A DNA stretch of 40,881 nt from Acidobacteriota bacterium. Its GTDB lineage: Bacteria > Acidobacteriota > Terriglobia > Bryobacterales > Bryobacteraceae. The position numbers and the translations under genes were made by a program. A model generated the notes under the pieces. That model did not search any database and was not told where the DNA came from. It saw only the letters and a list, made by a program, of their open reading frames with translations. Below are positions 32,981 to 40,881 of the stretch, piece by piece. Positions within the stretch are counted from its first letter, which is position 1, and each line of letters starts with the position of its first letter. The stretch lies in NCBI GenBank assembly GCA_025354525.1, contig JANXMS010000274.1:1-40881 (forward strand), in the 5' to 3' direction.

Positions 32981-33663
32981 AGCCGACGAAAGCGCCGTTG
33001 CGCGACGACGTGGCGAAACGGAAGATTTATGAGGCGGTGCTGCAACGAATTTTGAACGGCGAGTTGAAGCCTGGAGTTCGGCTGGTAGAAAACCAACTGG
33101 CAGAGCAGTACACGGTGAGCCGGACGATTATCCGGGAGGTGCTGTTTACGCTGCTCCGGGACAACTTGGTGGAGCGGAATCACAACCGTGGGACGCAAGT
33201 AGTTTCGTTCACTCCGGACTGCGTGGAGGATCTGTACGAGATCCGAAAGAGCTTGGAGTTGCTCGCGTTAAAAACGGCGATCAACGCGATGCCACTCGAG
33301 CCGTTGTTGGCGTTTGAGCAGCGTTTCCGCGAGTTGGCGAGTGAAGCGGTGCAAGTAGCGGCTCCGCAGCATGTAGAGGTAGACTTGGCGTTTCATGCGT
33401 TTGTGTTTGAGCACTGCCAGAACAAGCGGCTGGTGGCGTACCTGGAAAACGTGTCGCAGTTAATCCATTCGCTTCGGCTGCTGGGGTACGAGTTGGAAGA
33501 CGTCGTACGGGAGACAGGGGAGCAGCACTTGGCGCTGGTGCAGGCGTTTATCCGGCGAGATTTAGCGACGGCCGAGCGGCTGCTGAGCGACCACATTGAC
33601 TGGAGCAAGCGGAACGCGCTGCGGATGCTTATATTGCGGCGGGGAATTGCGCCGGTGCCCTAA
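32977..33663 (+). CDS. GntR family regulator (FCD-type)
   Basis: The 228-residue DNA-binding protein has a winged-helix N-domain (about 15-78: YEAVLQRILNGELKPGVRLV, LAEQYTVSRTIIREVLFTLL) and a helical FCD effector domain (about 85-215: DLYEIRKSLELLALKTA, DLAFHAFVFEHCQNKRLVAY, EQHLALVQAFIRRDLATAE). FCD regulators sense carboxylates or sugar acids. The Asp and the conserved His residues of the metal-binding pocket are visible (DLAFH; H in GEQHLAL; H in SDHIDW). It starts at TTG 32977, overlapping the DUF1501 stop by four bases. The regulator is therefore made from the same mRNA and probably controls this operon in response to a breakdown product. It ends convergent with a sulfatase relic, overlapping it by four bases. 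Confidence 0.88.
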   Translation: MKPTKAPLRDDVAKRKIYEAVLQRILNGELKPGVRLVENQLAEQYTVSRTIIREVLFTLLRDNLVERNHNRGTQVVSFTPDCVEDLYEIRKSLELLALKTAINAMPLEPLLAFEQRFRELASEAVQVAAPQHVEVDLAFHAFVFEHCQNKRLVAYLENVSQLIHSLRLLGYELEDVVRETGEQHLALVQAFIRRDLATAERLLSDHIDWSKRNALRMLILRRGIAPVP

Positions 33664-34357
33664 CTGGCAGCGGCGCGGAGGGTGGACCAGTGTCTTTTTG
33701 TGGTCCGGGTTGGCGACGAGGTTCTGACGTTCCTCGGAATCGGCTTGGCGGTCGAAGAGTTGCTCGCATACGGGCTTCTGCGTCGTGCGGGAGGCAGGAA
33801 CGGCTTCGCTCGGAGGAATGGGGAGGCTGATGGGGGCGAGGTCGATGTTGCACGCATGGAGCCACGGTGTTTTGGTCGCGGCCGGATTGGCCAAGGTCCC
33901 CGTTTTCGGTGCCGTTCAGCGATTTACGGAGGAACGTGGGGAGGCCCTCGAAGGCTTGGCGGGGTAGCTATTGGGGGGGCTTGACGGAGGCGTCTTCGTA
34001 GCGGCTGGGGCGGTCGGGATCCATGTGGTTTCAGGGTGGAGGCCAGGGAAGCCGTGCCAGTAGCGGAACTCGGCTTCTGGCAGTGCAAGGCTTTGCCACG
34101 ACCGGTGGGACTGCCGATGGCATAGGAGGACAGCGGGGTAGGGCGCGCGGCTACAGCAGCAGATGGCGATGGTGACGAAGTGGTTGCGGAAGAGAATCCC
34201 GTCTTTGACGAGTTGATCGATGTGGGGCGTTTTGATGACAGGGTTGCCGTAGCAGCCGAGGTCGTCGAAGCGCTGGTCATCGGCTTGGATGAACACGATG
34301 TTTGGGCTGTTGGGTTGAGCGGAGAGGAGAGGTTTGACAACGGGGCATACGTTCCAT
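33660..34357 (-). pseudogene. Sulfatase pseudogene (frameshifts and large internal deletion)
   Basis: The N-terminal sulfatase segment is clear on the minus strand: PNIVFIQADDQRFDDLGCYG, then PHIDQLVKDGILFRNHFVT and the formylglycine-site region ICCCSRA (family C/SxSRA). Further pieces appear in shifting frames: FRYWHGFPG, DRPSRYEDASVKPP, LPTFLRKS, CNIDLAPISL (family DIAPTLL), LFDRQADSEERQNLVANPDH (family LYDLxxDPxExxNLA) and an end at 33660. The total of about 700 bases is roughly half a normal sulfatase gene, so a central deletion accompanies at least three frameshifts. Sulfatases commonly accompany DUF1501/DUF1552 modules, where they remove sulfate from complex polysaccharides. This one is no longer functional. 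It diverges from the DUF1552 gene. Confidence 0.82.
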
Positions 34358-34372
34358 AACGTGTAAGAAGCT

Positions 34373-35662
34373 ATGTCCTCGATTGTTACCCGTCGTTCGT
34401 TATCTCGCCGCAGCGTTTTGCGCGGCGGGGGCGTTGCACTCGCCTTGCCGTTACTCGATTCGATGACGCCGGCGTTCGCGCAGAAGGTTGGAAAGCCGCG
34501 GCGGATGATTGGCATTTGCAACAACCTTGGCCTGCTGGCGGATCAGTTTTTCCCGCAGGAGCCGGGGCGGGATTATGCTTTGTCTCCAAGCTTGCAGCCG
34601 CTACAGGCTCATCGCAACGATTTCACGGTTTTCTCTGGGGTTTCACACCCGAACGTGGACGGCGGCCATCCGGCGGACGTTTGCTTTTTGACGGCGGCCC
34701 CGCATCCGGGCAGCGGGTCGTTTCGGAATTCGATTTCGCTGGATCAGCATATCGCTGAGCAGATCGGCACGTTGACGCGGTTCCCGTCGTTGACGCTAGC
34801 CGTGAACACCCGAGTGAAAAGCTTGTCGTGGACCGGGACGGGTGTAGCGATTCCTCCGGAAGACAAGGCGGCGGCGGTGTTTCAAGAGCTGTTTTTCCAG
34901 GGCAGCCCCGAGCAGGTTGAGGCGCAGATTCGCAAGCTCGATACTGGACGGAGCATTCTCGATACTGTCGCCGGACAGTCCAAGGATCTGGAGCGGGGCT
35001 TGGGGGCGCGAGACAAGGATCGGTTGGACCAGTACTACACGAGCGTTCGCGATTTGGAGAACCGGCTGCAGGCATCGCGTGGTTGGGAGCGGAAGCCGAA
35101 GCCGGTGGTGAAGAGCGCGCCTCCGGTAGACCTGGCGAACCCGGCGGCGTACATGGAAAAGGTGAAGGTAATGTACGACCTGGCCCGGCTGGCGATCGAG
35201 ATGGATTCGACGCGGTCGATCACGCTGATGCTCGAAGGGGTGAGCACGCCGGTGATGGACATCGCGGATGCGAAGATCACGGACGGTTATCACAACCTGT
35301 CGCACCACGGGAAGTCGGAGGAGAAGCGCGGGCAGTTGAAGGTGATCGACCAGTGGCATATGAAGATGCTGGGGCATCTGCTAGCGAGCCTGAAGGGCGT
35401 ACGTGAAGGTGAGGACTCGTTGCTGGATCGGACGATGGTGCTGTACGGATCCAACTTCGGGGACGCCAACGCCCATACCTGTTTCAACATGCCGATGATC
35501 CTGGCGGGCGGCGGCTTCCAGCATGGACAGCACTTGGCGTTTGATCGGAAGAGCAACTACCCGCTGCCGAACCTGTATGTTTCGATGCTGCAACGGATGG
35601 GGATTGAGACGGACCGCTTTGCCTCTTCCACCGGCACGATGCGGGGCCTGGAGCTTACGTAG
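34373..35662 (+). CDS. DUF1552 protein with Tat-like signal
   Basis: The 429-residue exported protein has a twin-arginine leader ([20 protein letters not shown]). The DUF1552 body has [70 protein letters not shown] and the C-terminal [20 protein letters not shown]. The family is related in fold to DUF1501 and is almost always paired with DUF1592-type cytochrome proteins, as here. The stop is directly followed by the partner's ATG. Its function is unproven; a periplasmic hydrolytic or scaffolding role in organic matter degradation is inferred. It diverges from a sulfatase relic that probably belonged to the same degradative cluster. Confidence 0.9.
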   Translation: MSSIVTRRSLSRRSVLRGGGVALALPLLDSMTPAFAQKVGKPRRMIGICNNLGLLADQFFPQEPGRDYALSPSLQPLQAHRNDFTVFSGVSHPNVDGGHPADVCFLTAAPHPGSGSFRNSISLDQHIAEQIGTLTRFPSLTLAVNTRVKSLSWTGTGVAIPPEDKAAAVFQELFFQGSPEQVEAQIRKLDTGRSILDTVAGQSKDLERGLGARDKDRLDQYYTSVRDLENRLQASRGWERKPKPVVKSAPPVDLANPAAYMEKVKVMYDLARLAIEMDSTRSITLMLEGVSTPVMDIADAKITDGYHNLSHHGKSEEKRGQLKVIDQWHMKMLGHLLASLKGVREGEDSLLDRTMVLYGSNFGDANAHTCFNMPMILAGGGFQHGQHLAFDRKSNYPLPNLYVSMLQRMGIETDRFASSTGTMRGLELT

Positions 35663-38113
35663 ATGAGCGTGCGTCTGGCTGCGTTGTTCAGTGTTGCGGC
35701 GCTGGTATGGGGGGCTCCGCCGGATCGGGACTTTCTGCAGAAGCACTGCTCGACGTGCCACAACGCGACCGTGAAGCAGGGCGGGTTGGACTTGACGCAG
35801 CCGGTTGGCTTCGAGCAGAGGGTAAAGGTTCACGATCGGCTTAAGGCAGGGGAGATGCCGCCGAAGCAGATGACGAAACGACCGGACGCGGTGGCGACGA
35901 GAGTGTTTCTTGACGGGCTGGCGGCGGAATTGCAGGCGCATGAATTGAGCGATAGCCGGGCGCTCGACCGGCGGCTGAATCGGATGGAGTACGAGAACGC
36001 GCTGCGCGATCTGTTACAGGCTCCTTGGCTCCAGATTAAGGGCCAATTCCCGGAGGATGGTGAAGCGTTCCGGTTCAACAAGGGCGGCGAGGCGCTGGAC
36101 ATTTCGCATGTCCATTTGGCTCGCTACCTTTCAGCGGCGGACTACGCGATCCGCCAAGTGATAAGCGTGCAGTCTAAGCAACCGCCGACCAAGACGACCC
36201 GCTACTACGCTCGGGATCAGAGAGAGCTGACGAACAAGATCAACCATTCGAACCAGCGGGGCGACCGGCAGGCTTATCCGGTTTTGGGTTGGAAGGGTCA
36301 GCCGGAGATCTACAACAAGACGGCACCGTTTTCGGATCCGAAGACGCGCGAGCAGGAGGCGATGGCCTGGGTTTCGAGCAACTATGTGACGGGCTTCCGC
36401 TATAGTTGGGACGGCTTTCGGGCACCGGTGGCGGGCCGCTACAAGGTGCGCTTCAGCGGGTATTCGATTTGGGTGGCGCCGCTCGAAGGCGACCGGAAGC
36501 ACCTGCCGGATTTTGAGAAGGTAACGACGGGACGGCGATATGAGCCGGTGACTGTTTATACGCGAAACGGGGTGATGAATCGGCGGGTAGGCGAGTTCGA
36601 TTTGACGCCGGAGCCGAGGGTTCATGAGGTTGGTGAGGTATGGCTAGTGGGAGGCGAGACGTTGGTGCCCGATGCTTCGCGGCTGTATCGATCGCGCCCA
36701 AACAACTTCCGGAATCCGTTGATGCAGGCCGACGGCGCGCCGGGCGTAGCGTTCCGATGGATGGAGGTGGAAGGGCCACTCTATGACCAGACGACGACGG
36801 CTGGCTATCGCCTGCTTTTTGGCGATCTGCCGCTGAAGGAGGACCCGGAACCGCTGCTGCGGAACTTTCTGAAGCAGGCTTATCGCCGGCCTGTGGTCGA
36901 AGCAGACGTGAAGCGATTCCTGGACTTGATCGAAGGGCAGCGGGCGAAGGGCGTGTCGTTTGCAGAGGCGATGATCACCGGCTATACGGCGGTGCTGGCT
37001 TCGCCTGGATTCGTTTTTGTAAAGGAGAAGGCGGGTCCGCTGGACGACTATGGGCTGGCGACGCGGCTGGCGCTGTTCCTATCGAACTCGCTGCCGGACG
37101 AGACGCTCCGCAGCCGGGCGGCGCGGGGAGAGTTGCGTCGGCCTGATGTACTGCGGGCAGAGACCGAGCGGCTATTGGTTCAAGATAGCTCCCGGCGCTT
37201 CGTCGATGCGTTCCTCGACTATTGGCTTGATCTGCGGAAGATTGAGGATTCGACGCCGTCGGTCAGCTTGTACAACGACTACTATTTGGACGATGCCTTG
37301 ACCGAGGCTTCGATGGCCGAGAGCCAGCTTTTCTTTGCGGATATGGTGAAGCGGAATCTGGCGGCCCGGTCTGTCGTGAACTCCGATTTCACCTTCTTGA
37401 ATGACCGGCTGGCGGCTCACTACGGGATCCCCGACGTGACCGGGATTGCCATGCGTCGGGTTCCGATTCCGCCGGATAGCCCGCGCGGCGGATTTATGAC
37501 GCACGCGAGTGTCTTGAAGCTTACGGCTAACGGGACGACGACCTCACCGGTTCTGCGGGGCAAGTGGATCATGGAGCGGATTCTGGGCTATGAGATTCCT
37601 CCACCACCGCCGGTGGCCGCCGTTGAGCCGGACATTCGCGGGGCGGTGACGATTCGGCAACAGCTCGACAAGCATCGGGCCGACCAGAGTTGCGCGTCGT
37701 GCCACGACAAGATCGACCCGGCGGGGTTTGCGCTCGAAAGCTTCGACATCATGGGCGGTTGGCGGGATCGGTATAGGGCTGTGGATGAGAAGGTGGCTGC
37801 GGAGAAGGGCCGGGGCAAGAACGGCCAGCCGTTTGAGTTTCACTACGCGCTTCCGGTTGATTCCAGCGGCGTGCTGCCAGATGGTCGGTCGTTCCAGAAC
37901 ATCTACGACTTCAAGCGGCTACTGCGTGGCGAGGACGAGACGATTGCTCGGAATTTAGCGAGGCAACTGACGGTGTTTGCGACCGGCGCACCGATACGGT
38001 TTAGTGACCGGCCGAAGATTGATCTGATGCTGAGCCGGACGAAGGCGCAGGAGTACGGGCTGCGGAGCTTGATCCACGAGGTGGTGCAGAGCGAGTTGTT
38101 TCGGAACAAGTGA
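35663..38113 (+). CDS. DUF1587/1595/1592/1588/1585 cytochrome c-domain protein
   Basis: The 816-residue periplasmic protein has a signal peptide (about 1-18), a heme-c site CSTCH (Cys29, Cys32, His33), and DUF1587 (ALDRRLNRMEYENALRDLL). A DUF1595 helical linker (FLKQAYRRPVVEADVKRFL) and DUF1592 (YGLATRLALFLSNSLPDETL) follow. DUF1588 has FTFLNDRLAAHYGI, MTHASVLKLTANGTTTSPV and a second CxxCH at about 677-681 (CASCHDKIDPAGFALESFD). The protein ends with DUF1585 (DLARQLTVFATG-type segment NLARQLTVFATGAPIRF). It directly follows DUF1552, its usual partner. The pair parallels the DUF1549/DUF1501 pair encoded upstream. Electron transfer through the two hemes is expected; the substrate is unknown. 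Its last 130 bases are partly copied into the downstream repeat patch. Confidence 0.9.
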   Translation: MSVRLAALFSVAALVWGAPPDRDFLQKHCSTCHNATVKQGGLDLTQPVGFEQRVKVHDRLKAGEMPPKQMTKRPDAVATRVFLDGLAAELQAHELSDSRALDRRLNRMEYENALRDLLQAPWLQIKGQFPEDGEAFRFNKGGEALDISHVHLARYLSAADYAIRQVISVQSKQPPTKTTRYYARDQRELTNKINHSNQRGDRQAYPVLGWKGQPEIYNKTAPFSDPKTREQEAMAWVSSNYVTGFRYSWDGFRAPVAGRYKVRFSGYSIWVAPLEGDRKHLPDFEKVTTGRRYEPVTVYTRNGVMNRRVGEFDLTPEPRVHEVGEVWLVGGETLVPDASRLYRSRPNNFRNPLMQADGAPGVAFRWMEVEGPLYDQTTTAGYRLLFGDLPLKEDPEPLLRNFLKQAYRRPVVEADVKRFLDLIEGQRAKGVSFAEAMITGYTAVLASPGFVFVKEKAGPLDDYGLATRLALFLSNSLPDETLRSRAARGELRRPDVLRAETERLLVQDSSRRFVDAFLDYWLDLRKIEDSTPSVSLYNDYYLDDALTEASMAESQLFFADMVKRNLAARSVVNSDFTFLNDRLAAHYGIPDVTGIAMRRVPIPPDSPRGGFMTHASVLKLTANGTTTSPVLRGKWIMERILGYEIPPPPPVAAVEPDIRGAVTIRQQLDKHRADQSCASCHDKIDPAGFALESFDIMGGWRDRYRAVDEKVAAEKGRGKNGQPFEFHYALPVDSSGVLPDGRSFQNIYDFKRLLRGEDETIARNLARQLTVFATGAPIRFSDRPKIDLMLSRTKAQEYGLRSLIHEVVQSELFRNK

Positions 38114-38352
38114 GGCTTAGCCGGCTAGGCCGATCATGCGGCCTTCGGGGCCGATGTCGACGTGGAGCGCGGCGATCGGCGCACCGGTCGGGTTTAGTGA
38201 CCGGCCGAAGATTGAGCTGATGCTGAGCTGGGCGAAGGCTTAGTCGTCGGGGCCGATGTCGAGGTGTAGCGCGACAACTCGAAAGCTGAGTTGATGCTGA
38301 GCCGGACGAGGGCGCAGGACTGCGGGATTGCGGAGCTTGGCACAAGTGAGGC
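38114..38352 (+). repeat. Patchwork duplication of two convergent gene ends
   Basis: The spacer between the DUF1592-type gene and fhs is built of copies of their 3' ends. 38114-38172 repeats the fhs end (38350-38408), including a stop and its last residues GRMIGL. About 38171-38239 repeats 37981-38047 of the DUF1592-type gene (ttagtgaccggccgaagatt). 38239-38273 is a shorter fhs-end copy. 38282-38350 is a second copy of the DUF1592-type end (gatgctgagccggacga, ggagcttg, acaagtgaggc). The order A-B-A'-B'-A''-B'' indicates a segment spanning the original junction that was tandemly triplicated and then decayed. Confidence 0.85.
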
Positions 38353-39906
38353 TTAGCCGTCCAGGCCGATCATGCGGCCGTCGGGGTCGATGTCAAGGTG
38401 GAGCGCGGCTGGGGTTTTGCCGAGCCCGGGCATCAGCGACATGCTGCCGGCGACGGCGGTAACGAATCCGGCTCCGCCTCGGAGGTAGGCGTCGCTGACG
38501 GTGAACTCGAAGCCCTCCGGTGCGCCGCCGAGCTTTGGGTTGTCGGAGAACGAGTACTGCGTTTTCGCCATGCAGATGGGGAGGTGGCCAAAGCCGGCGG
38601 CTTGGAGTTTCGCGAGTTTTTTGGCCGCGCCCGAGTCGATGGTGACCGTTCCAGCGCGGTAGATCCGGGTGGCCACGGTGCGTATCTTTTCGGTCAGCTC
38701 CATCTCTGCCGGGTAGAGCGAGACGGCGGACCCGCCGGAGCTAGCGGCGACCTTTTCGGCGAGCTCGACACCTCCCGCTCCGCCCTTGCCGTAGAGGTCG
38801 CTGACGGCGCAGGCGACGCCGAGGGTGTCGGTGCAGTAGCCTCGCAGCAGCTCCAGCTCGGCGTCCGTATCGGTCGGGAAGCGATTGATGGTGACGACGA
38901 CGGGCACCCCAAACAGGCGGACGTTTTCGATGTGGCGCGCCAGGTTGTCCAAGCCGTTGGCGGCGACGGCGCGGACAGTGGCGACCATGACCGCCACGTC
39001 GGGGCGGAGGCCGGAGGCGGGCATGACAATATCGAAGAACTTCTCGGCTCCGAGGTCGGCGGCAAAGCCGGTTTCATTGACGACGAAGTCGGCGAGGCCG
39101 AGAGCCATGCGGATGGAGGCGACACTCGCCGTACCATGGGCGATGTTGGCAAAAGGGCCGGCGTGGACGAAGGCGGGTGTGCCGTCCGTGGTCTGCACCA
39201 GATTCGGATGGAGCGCGTCGGCCAGCAGCATGACGAGGGAACCGGTAATGCCCATCTCGCTGACTCGTGTCGAGCCGATGACGATGTTTCCGATGCGGGT
39301 TCGCAGGTCCTCGAGCGATTCGGCCAGTGCCAAGATTGCCATCATTTCGCAGGCGGCCGTGATGACGAATCCGGTTTCGCGGGGGCGGCCATTTAACCGA
39401 CCGCCGAGGCCGGTAATGACGGAGCGAAGGGAACGGTCATTGACATCGACGGCGCGGGGCCAGTCGATCGAGAAGGGGTCGACGTTGAGGAGGCCGTGGT
39501 GTTGGAAGGAGTCGATGAGAGCGGCGAGGGTATTCTGGGCGGCGGCGACGGCGTGGAAATCGCCGGTGAAATGGACGTTGATGCGGTCGTGAGGCAGGAC
39601 CTGCGACAGGCCGCCGCCGGTGGCTCCGCCTTTCTGGCCGAAGACGGGACCGAGCGAGGGTTGGCGCAATGTGGCGACCGCTTTTTTCCCAATGTGGGCC
39701 AGTGCTTGGGTGAGGCCGATGGTGGTGACGGTCTTCCCTTCCCCGTGGAGGGTTGGGGTGATGCCGGTGATGAGGACGAGTTTGCCGCGGCGCGGCGGCA
39801 GCTGATCGAGCAGGCCCAGTTGGACTTTGGCCATGTGCGGCCCATACGAATGGAGGAACTCGGCTGGAATCCCCAACGACTGGGCTACGGCGGTGATTGG
39901 CTTCAT
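38353..39906 (-). CDS. fhs: Formate-tetrahydrofolate ligase
   Basis: The 517-residue cytoplasmic enzyme joins formate and tetrahydrofolate to 10-formyl-THF with ATP. It shows the family nucleotide loop PTLHGEGKTVTTIGL (GEGKT at 55-59), the signature PSLGPVFGQKGGATGGG (84-99), VHFTGDFHAVAAAQN (111-125), FVHAGPFANIAHG, and VVTINRFPTDTDAE. It is somewhat shorter than many family members, which have about 555 residues, but no motif seems missing. It starts six bases after an aldose-epimerase-like gene on the same strand, and the two are likely one transcript. The enzyme feeds purine and formyl-Met synthesis or serine metabolism. Remnants of its 3' end recur in the downstream spacer. Confidence 0.95.
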   Translation of the reverse strand: MKPITAVAQSLGIPAEFLHSYGPHMAKVQLGLLDQLPPRRGKLVLITGITPTLHGEGKTVTTIGLTQALAHIGKKAVATLRQPSLGPVFGQKGGATGGGLSQVLPHDRINVHFTGDFHAVAAAQNTLAALIDSFQHHGLLNVDPFSIDWPRAVDVNDRSLRSVITGLGGRLNGRPRETGFVITAACEMMAILALAESLEDLRTRIGNIVIGSTRVSEMGITGSLVMLLADALHPNLVQTTDGTPAFVHAGPFANIAHGTASVASIRMALGLADFVVNETGFAADLGAEKFFDIVMPASGLRPDVAVMVATVRAVAANGLDNLARHIENVRLFGVPVVVTINRFPTDTDAELELLRGYCTDTLGVACAVSDLYGKGGAGGVELAEKVAASSGGSAVSLYPAEMELTEKIRTVATRIYRAGTVTIDSGAAKKLAKLQAAGFGHLPICMAKTQYSFSDNPKLGGAPEGFEFTVSDAYLRGGAGFVTAVAGSMSLMPGLGKTPAALHLDIDPDGRMIGLDG

Positions 39907-39912
39907 GTGGTA

Positions 39913-40785
39913 CTAGTTTACGAACTCGACGGTGATGACCCATTCCCAGTCTTTACCGGGCTCCAGGCGGACTAAGCCTTGTTGGAGGCGGTGACCATCT
40001 TGCAGCCCGACGATTGGCTCGGGGCAGAAGTAGCCTTTGGTTGGATCGCCCCACATATTGAAGCGGACGACGGGTTCGGACGGGACGGAGGTGGCGGAGT
40101 GAGAGATCCGTACGGCGAGTCCGCCGGGGTCGCGGAGTTCGGCGTACGGGTCGGCTGCATAGCCGCCGAGGGAGACGGCGACGCGGGCGTCGAAATCTTT
40201 GAGGGTGATGGGCTGGGCAAGCGAGCGGGGTACTTTTTCGCCGGTGGGGGAACCATCAAGCTTTTTGTACTCGATGGTGGAAGGGGTGCGGAGGGTCAAG
40301 GCGTCGGCGGGTCCGCCGGGAAGCAAGGGGGCGCGAAAGGAGATATGGTTGCCGACGGCGAAGGGCATGGTGGCGGTGTTGGCGGATGAGGCGGTGGCCT
40401 TGAACCGGATGACGAGCTTCTTTCCGACGGCGCGGTAGTTTGCTTGGAGCGCGAAGCCGTAGGGGTAGGTCTGGCGGGTCGTGGGACTGTCAGAAACGGT
40501 GACGGTGACGGCGTCCTTCGATTGCAGGGTGGTTTGCCAAGGCATGTCGCGGACGAAGCCGTGGAAGGGCACGGGGGATGCTTTCCCAATAGCGGGCCAC
40601 ATCCAATGGGCTCGCCCGGTCCATGTTCCTGTAGGGCCGGTGTCGGACGAGTACAGCGTTTCGACCCACTGGCCCTTATGTTGGACCTTCAAACTGCAGA
40701 GCTCGCCGCCTCGCTCGGGGCAGACGGCTGCCTGCAAGGACGGCGAGCTGAACACGATTTGAGCGACCAGGAGAAAGGGAGTCAT
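39913..40785 (-). CDS. Aldose-1-epimerase-like protein with signal peptide
   Basis: The 290-residue protein has a short signal peptide (about 1-18). The galactose mutarotase-like fold has FHGFVRD (His75), FAVGNHISF (His147) and CPEPIVGLQDG (Glu256), in the positions of the two catalytic His and the general-base Glu of aldose 1-epimerases. It would interconvert sugar anomers, here probably in the periplasm. Conserved sequence is otherwise weak, so a different carbohydrate-binding role is possible. It lies directly upstream of fhs with a six-base gap. No functional link to folate metabolism is known to me, and co-transcription may be incidental. Confidence 0.8.
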   Translation of the reverse strand: MTPFLLVAQIVFSSPSLQAAVCPERGGELCSLKVQHKGQWVETLYSSDTGPTGTWTGRAHWMWPAIGKASPVPFHGFVRDMPWQTTLQSKDAVTVTVSDSPTTRQTYPYGFALQANYRAVGKKLVIRFKATASSANTATMPFAVGNHISFRAPLLPGGPADALTLRTPSTIEYKKLDGSPTGEKVPRSLAQPITLKDFDARVAVSLGGYAADPYAELRDPGGLAVRISHSATSVPSEPVVRFNMWGDPTKGYFCPEPIVGLQDGHRLQQGLVRLEPGKDWEWVITVEFVN

Positions 40786-40794
40786 ACCCGCTAA

Positions 40795-40881
40795 TCAGAT
40801 CACATTTGGGTGTTTCTTGGGCAGTTTGGGAAGCAGCGCCGTGAGGAGTCCGATGGCGGGGAGGTAGGCGCAGAGCTGGTA
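40795..40881 (-). CDS. C-terminus of an MFS-type transporter (partial)
   Basis: The last 28 codons of a gene enter from the window edge: a hydrophobic end YQLCAYLPAIGLLTALLPKL followed by PKKHPNVI and a stop. The final helix and the LP(L/A)IGLL...LPKL ending resemble C-terminal helix 12 of major facilitator transporters such as fosmidomycin-resistance-type exporters. The assignment rests on this short piece only. It lies just upstream of the epimerase-like gene on the same strand. Confidence 0.5.
   Translation of the reverse strand, partial: YQLCAYLPAIGLLTALLPKLPKKHPNVI

Noticed and set aside
38398-39396. 332-codon open frame on the plus strand
   Set aside because: Antisense to fhs, whose family motifs are unmistakable.

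Overview
The window looks like chromosome of an Acidobacteriota member, most likely of the Bryobacterales/Solibacter lineage. This is inferred from gene content, not from a marker gene. The DNA is G+C-rich. It carries two Oar-type TonB-dependent receptors with N-terminal carboxypeptidase-regulatory-like domains, a giant SBBP/RHS surface protein, a Sig-70_X6-type ECF sigma factor overlapping a TPR Ser/Thr kinase, and two 'planctomycete-type' cytochrome modules (DUF1549/DUF1553 with DUF1501, and DUF1552 with DUF1587-DUF1592-DUF1585). That combination is typical of this group.

Layout. 1-600: relic of a BrnT/BrnA-like toxin-antitoxin pair. 604-2497 (+): MATE exporter and a DUF423 membrane protein. 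2502-18076 (-): a long block of exported proteins on one strand. In transcription order these are a 1997-residue RHS/SBBP protein, a 285-residue secreted protein, two TonB-dependent receptors and a cyclophilin with two extra C-terminal modules. 18288-19181 (+): GDSL hydrolase. 19205-20044 (+): wrecked phd-vapC locus. 20080-22425 (+): diheme PQQ dehydrogenase. 22614-24161 (-): decayed LamG-fold secreted protein. 24310-27998 (+): sigma factor and kinase. 28034-29119 (+): vapBC whose toxin gene is split by two insertions. 29178-33663 (+): DUF1549/1553, DUF1501 and a GntR regulator, with overlapping reading frames. 33660-34357 (-): sulfatase pseudogene. 34373-38113 (+): DUF1552 and DUF1592-type proteins. 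38114-38352: patchwork duplication of two gene ends. 38353-40785 (-): formate-tetrahydrofolate ligase preceded by an aldose-epimerase-like protein. 40795-40881 (-): last codons of an MFS-type transporter.

The most notable discovery is a small non-autonomous mobile element of about 219 bp. It is present three times (19263-19483, 28303-28523 reversed, 28798-29017). The copies differ by about 10-16 positions, have short imperfect inverted ends and sit on a duplicated TA. All three lie inside toxin-antitoxin genes. Removing the element plus one TA rebuilds an uninterrupted VapC frame across both insertions at 28303 and 28798. At the phd locus the same operation rejoins the antitoxin apart from one extra G. 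This behaviour fits a MITE mobilised by an IS630/Tc1-type transposase. I do not recognise it as a described element.

The functional genes point to a surface-attached heterotroph that degrades complex organic matter. It has outer-membrane receptors for large substrates, periplasmic c-type-cytochrome-linked oxidation (PQQ enzyme, DUF1549/DUF1592 proteins), former sulfatase and LamG functions now lost, and cytoplasmic one-carbon metabolism (Fhs).
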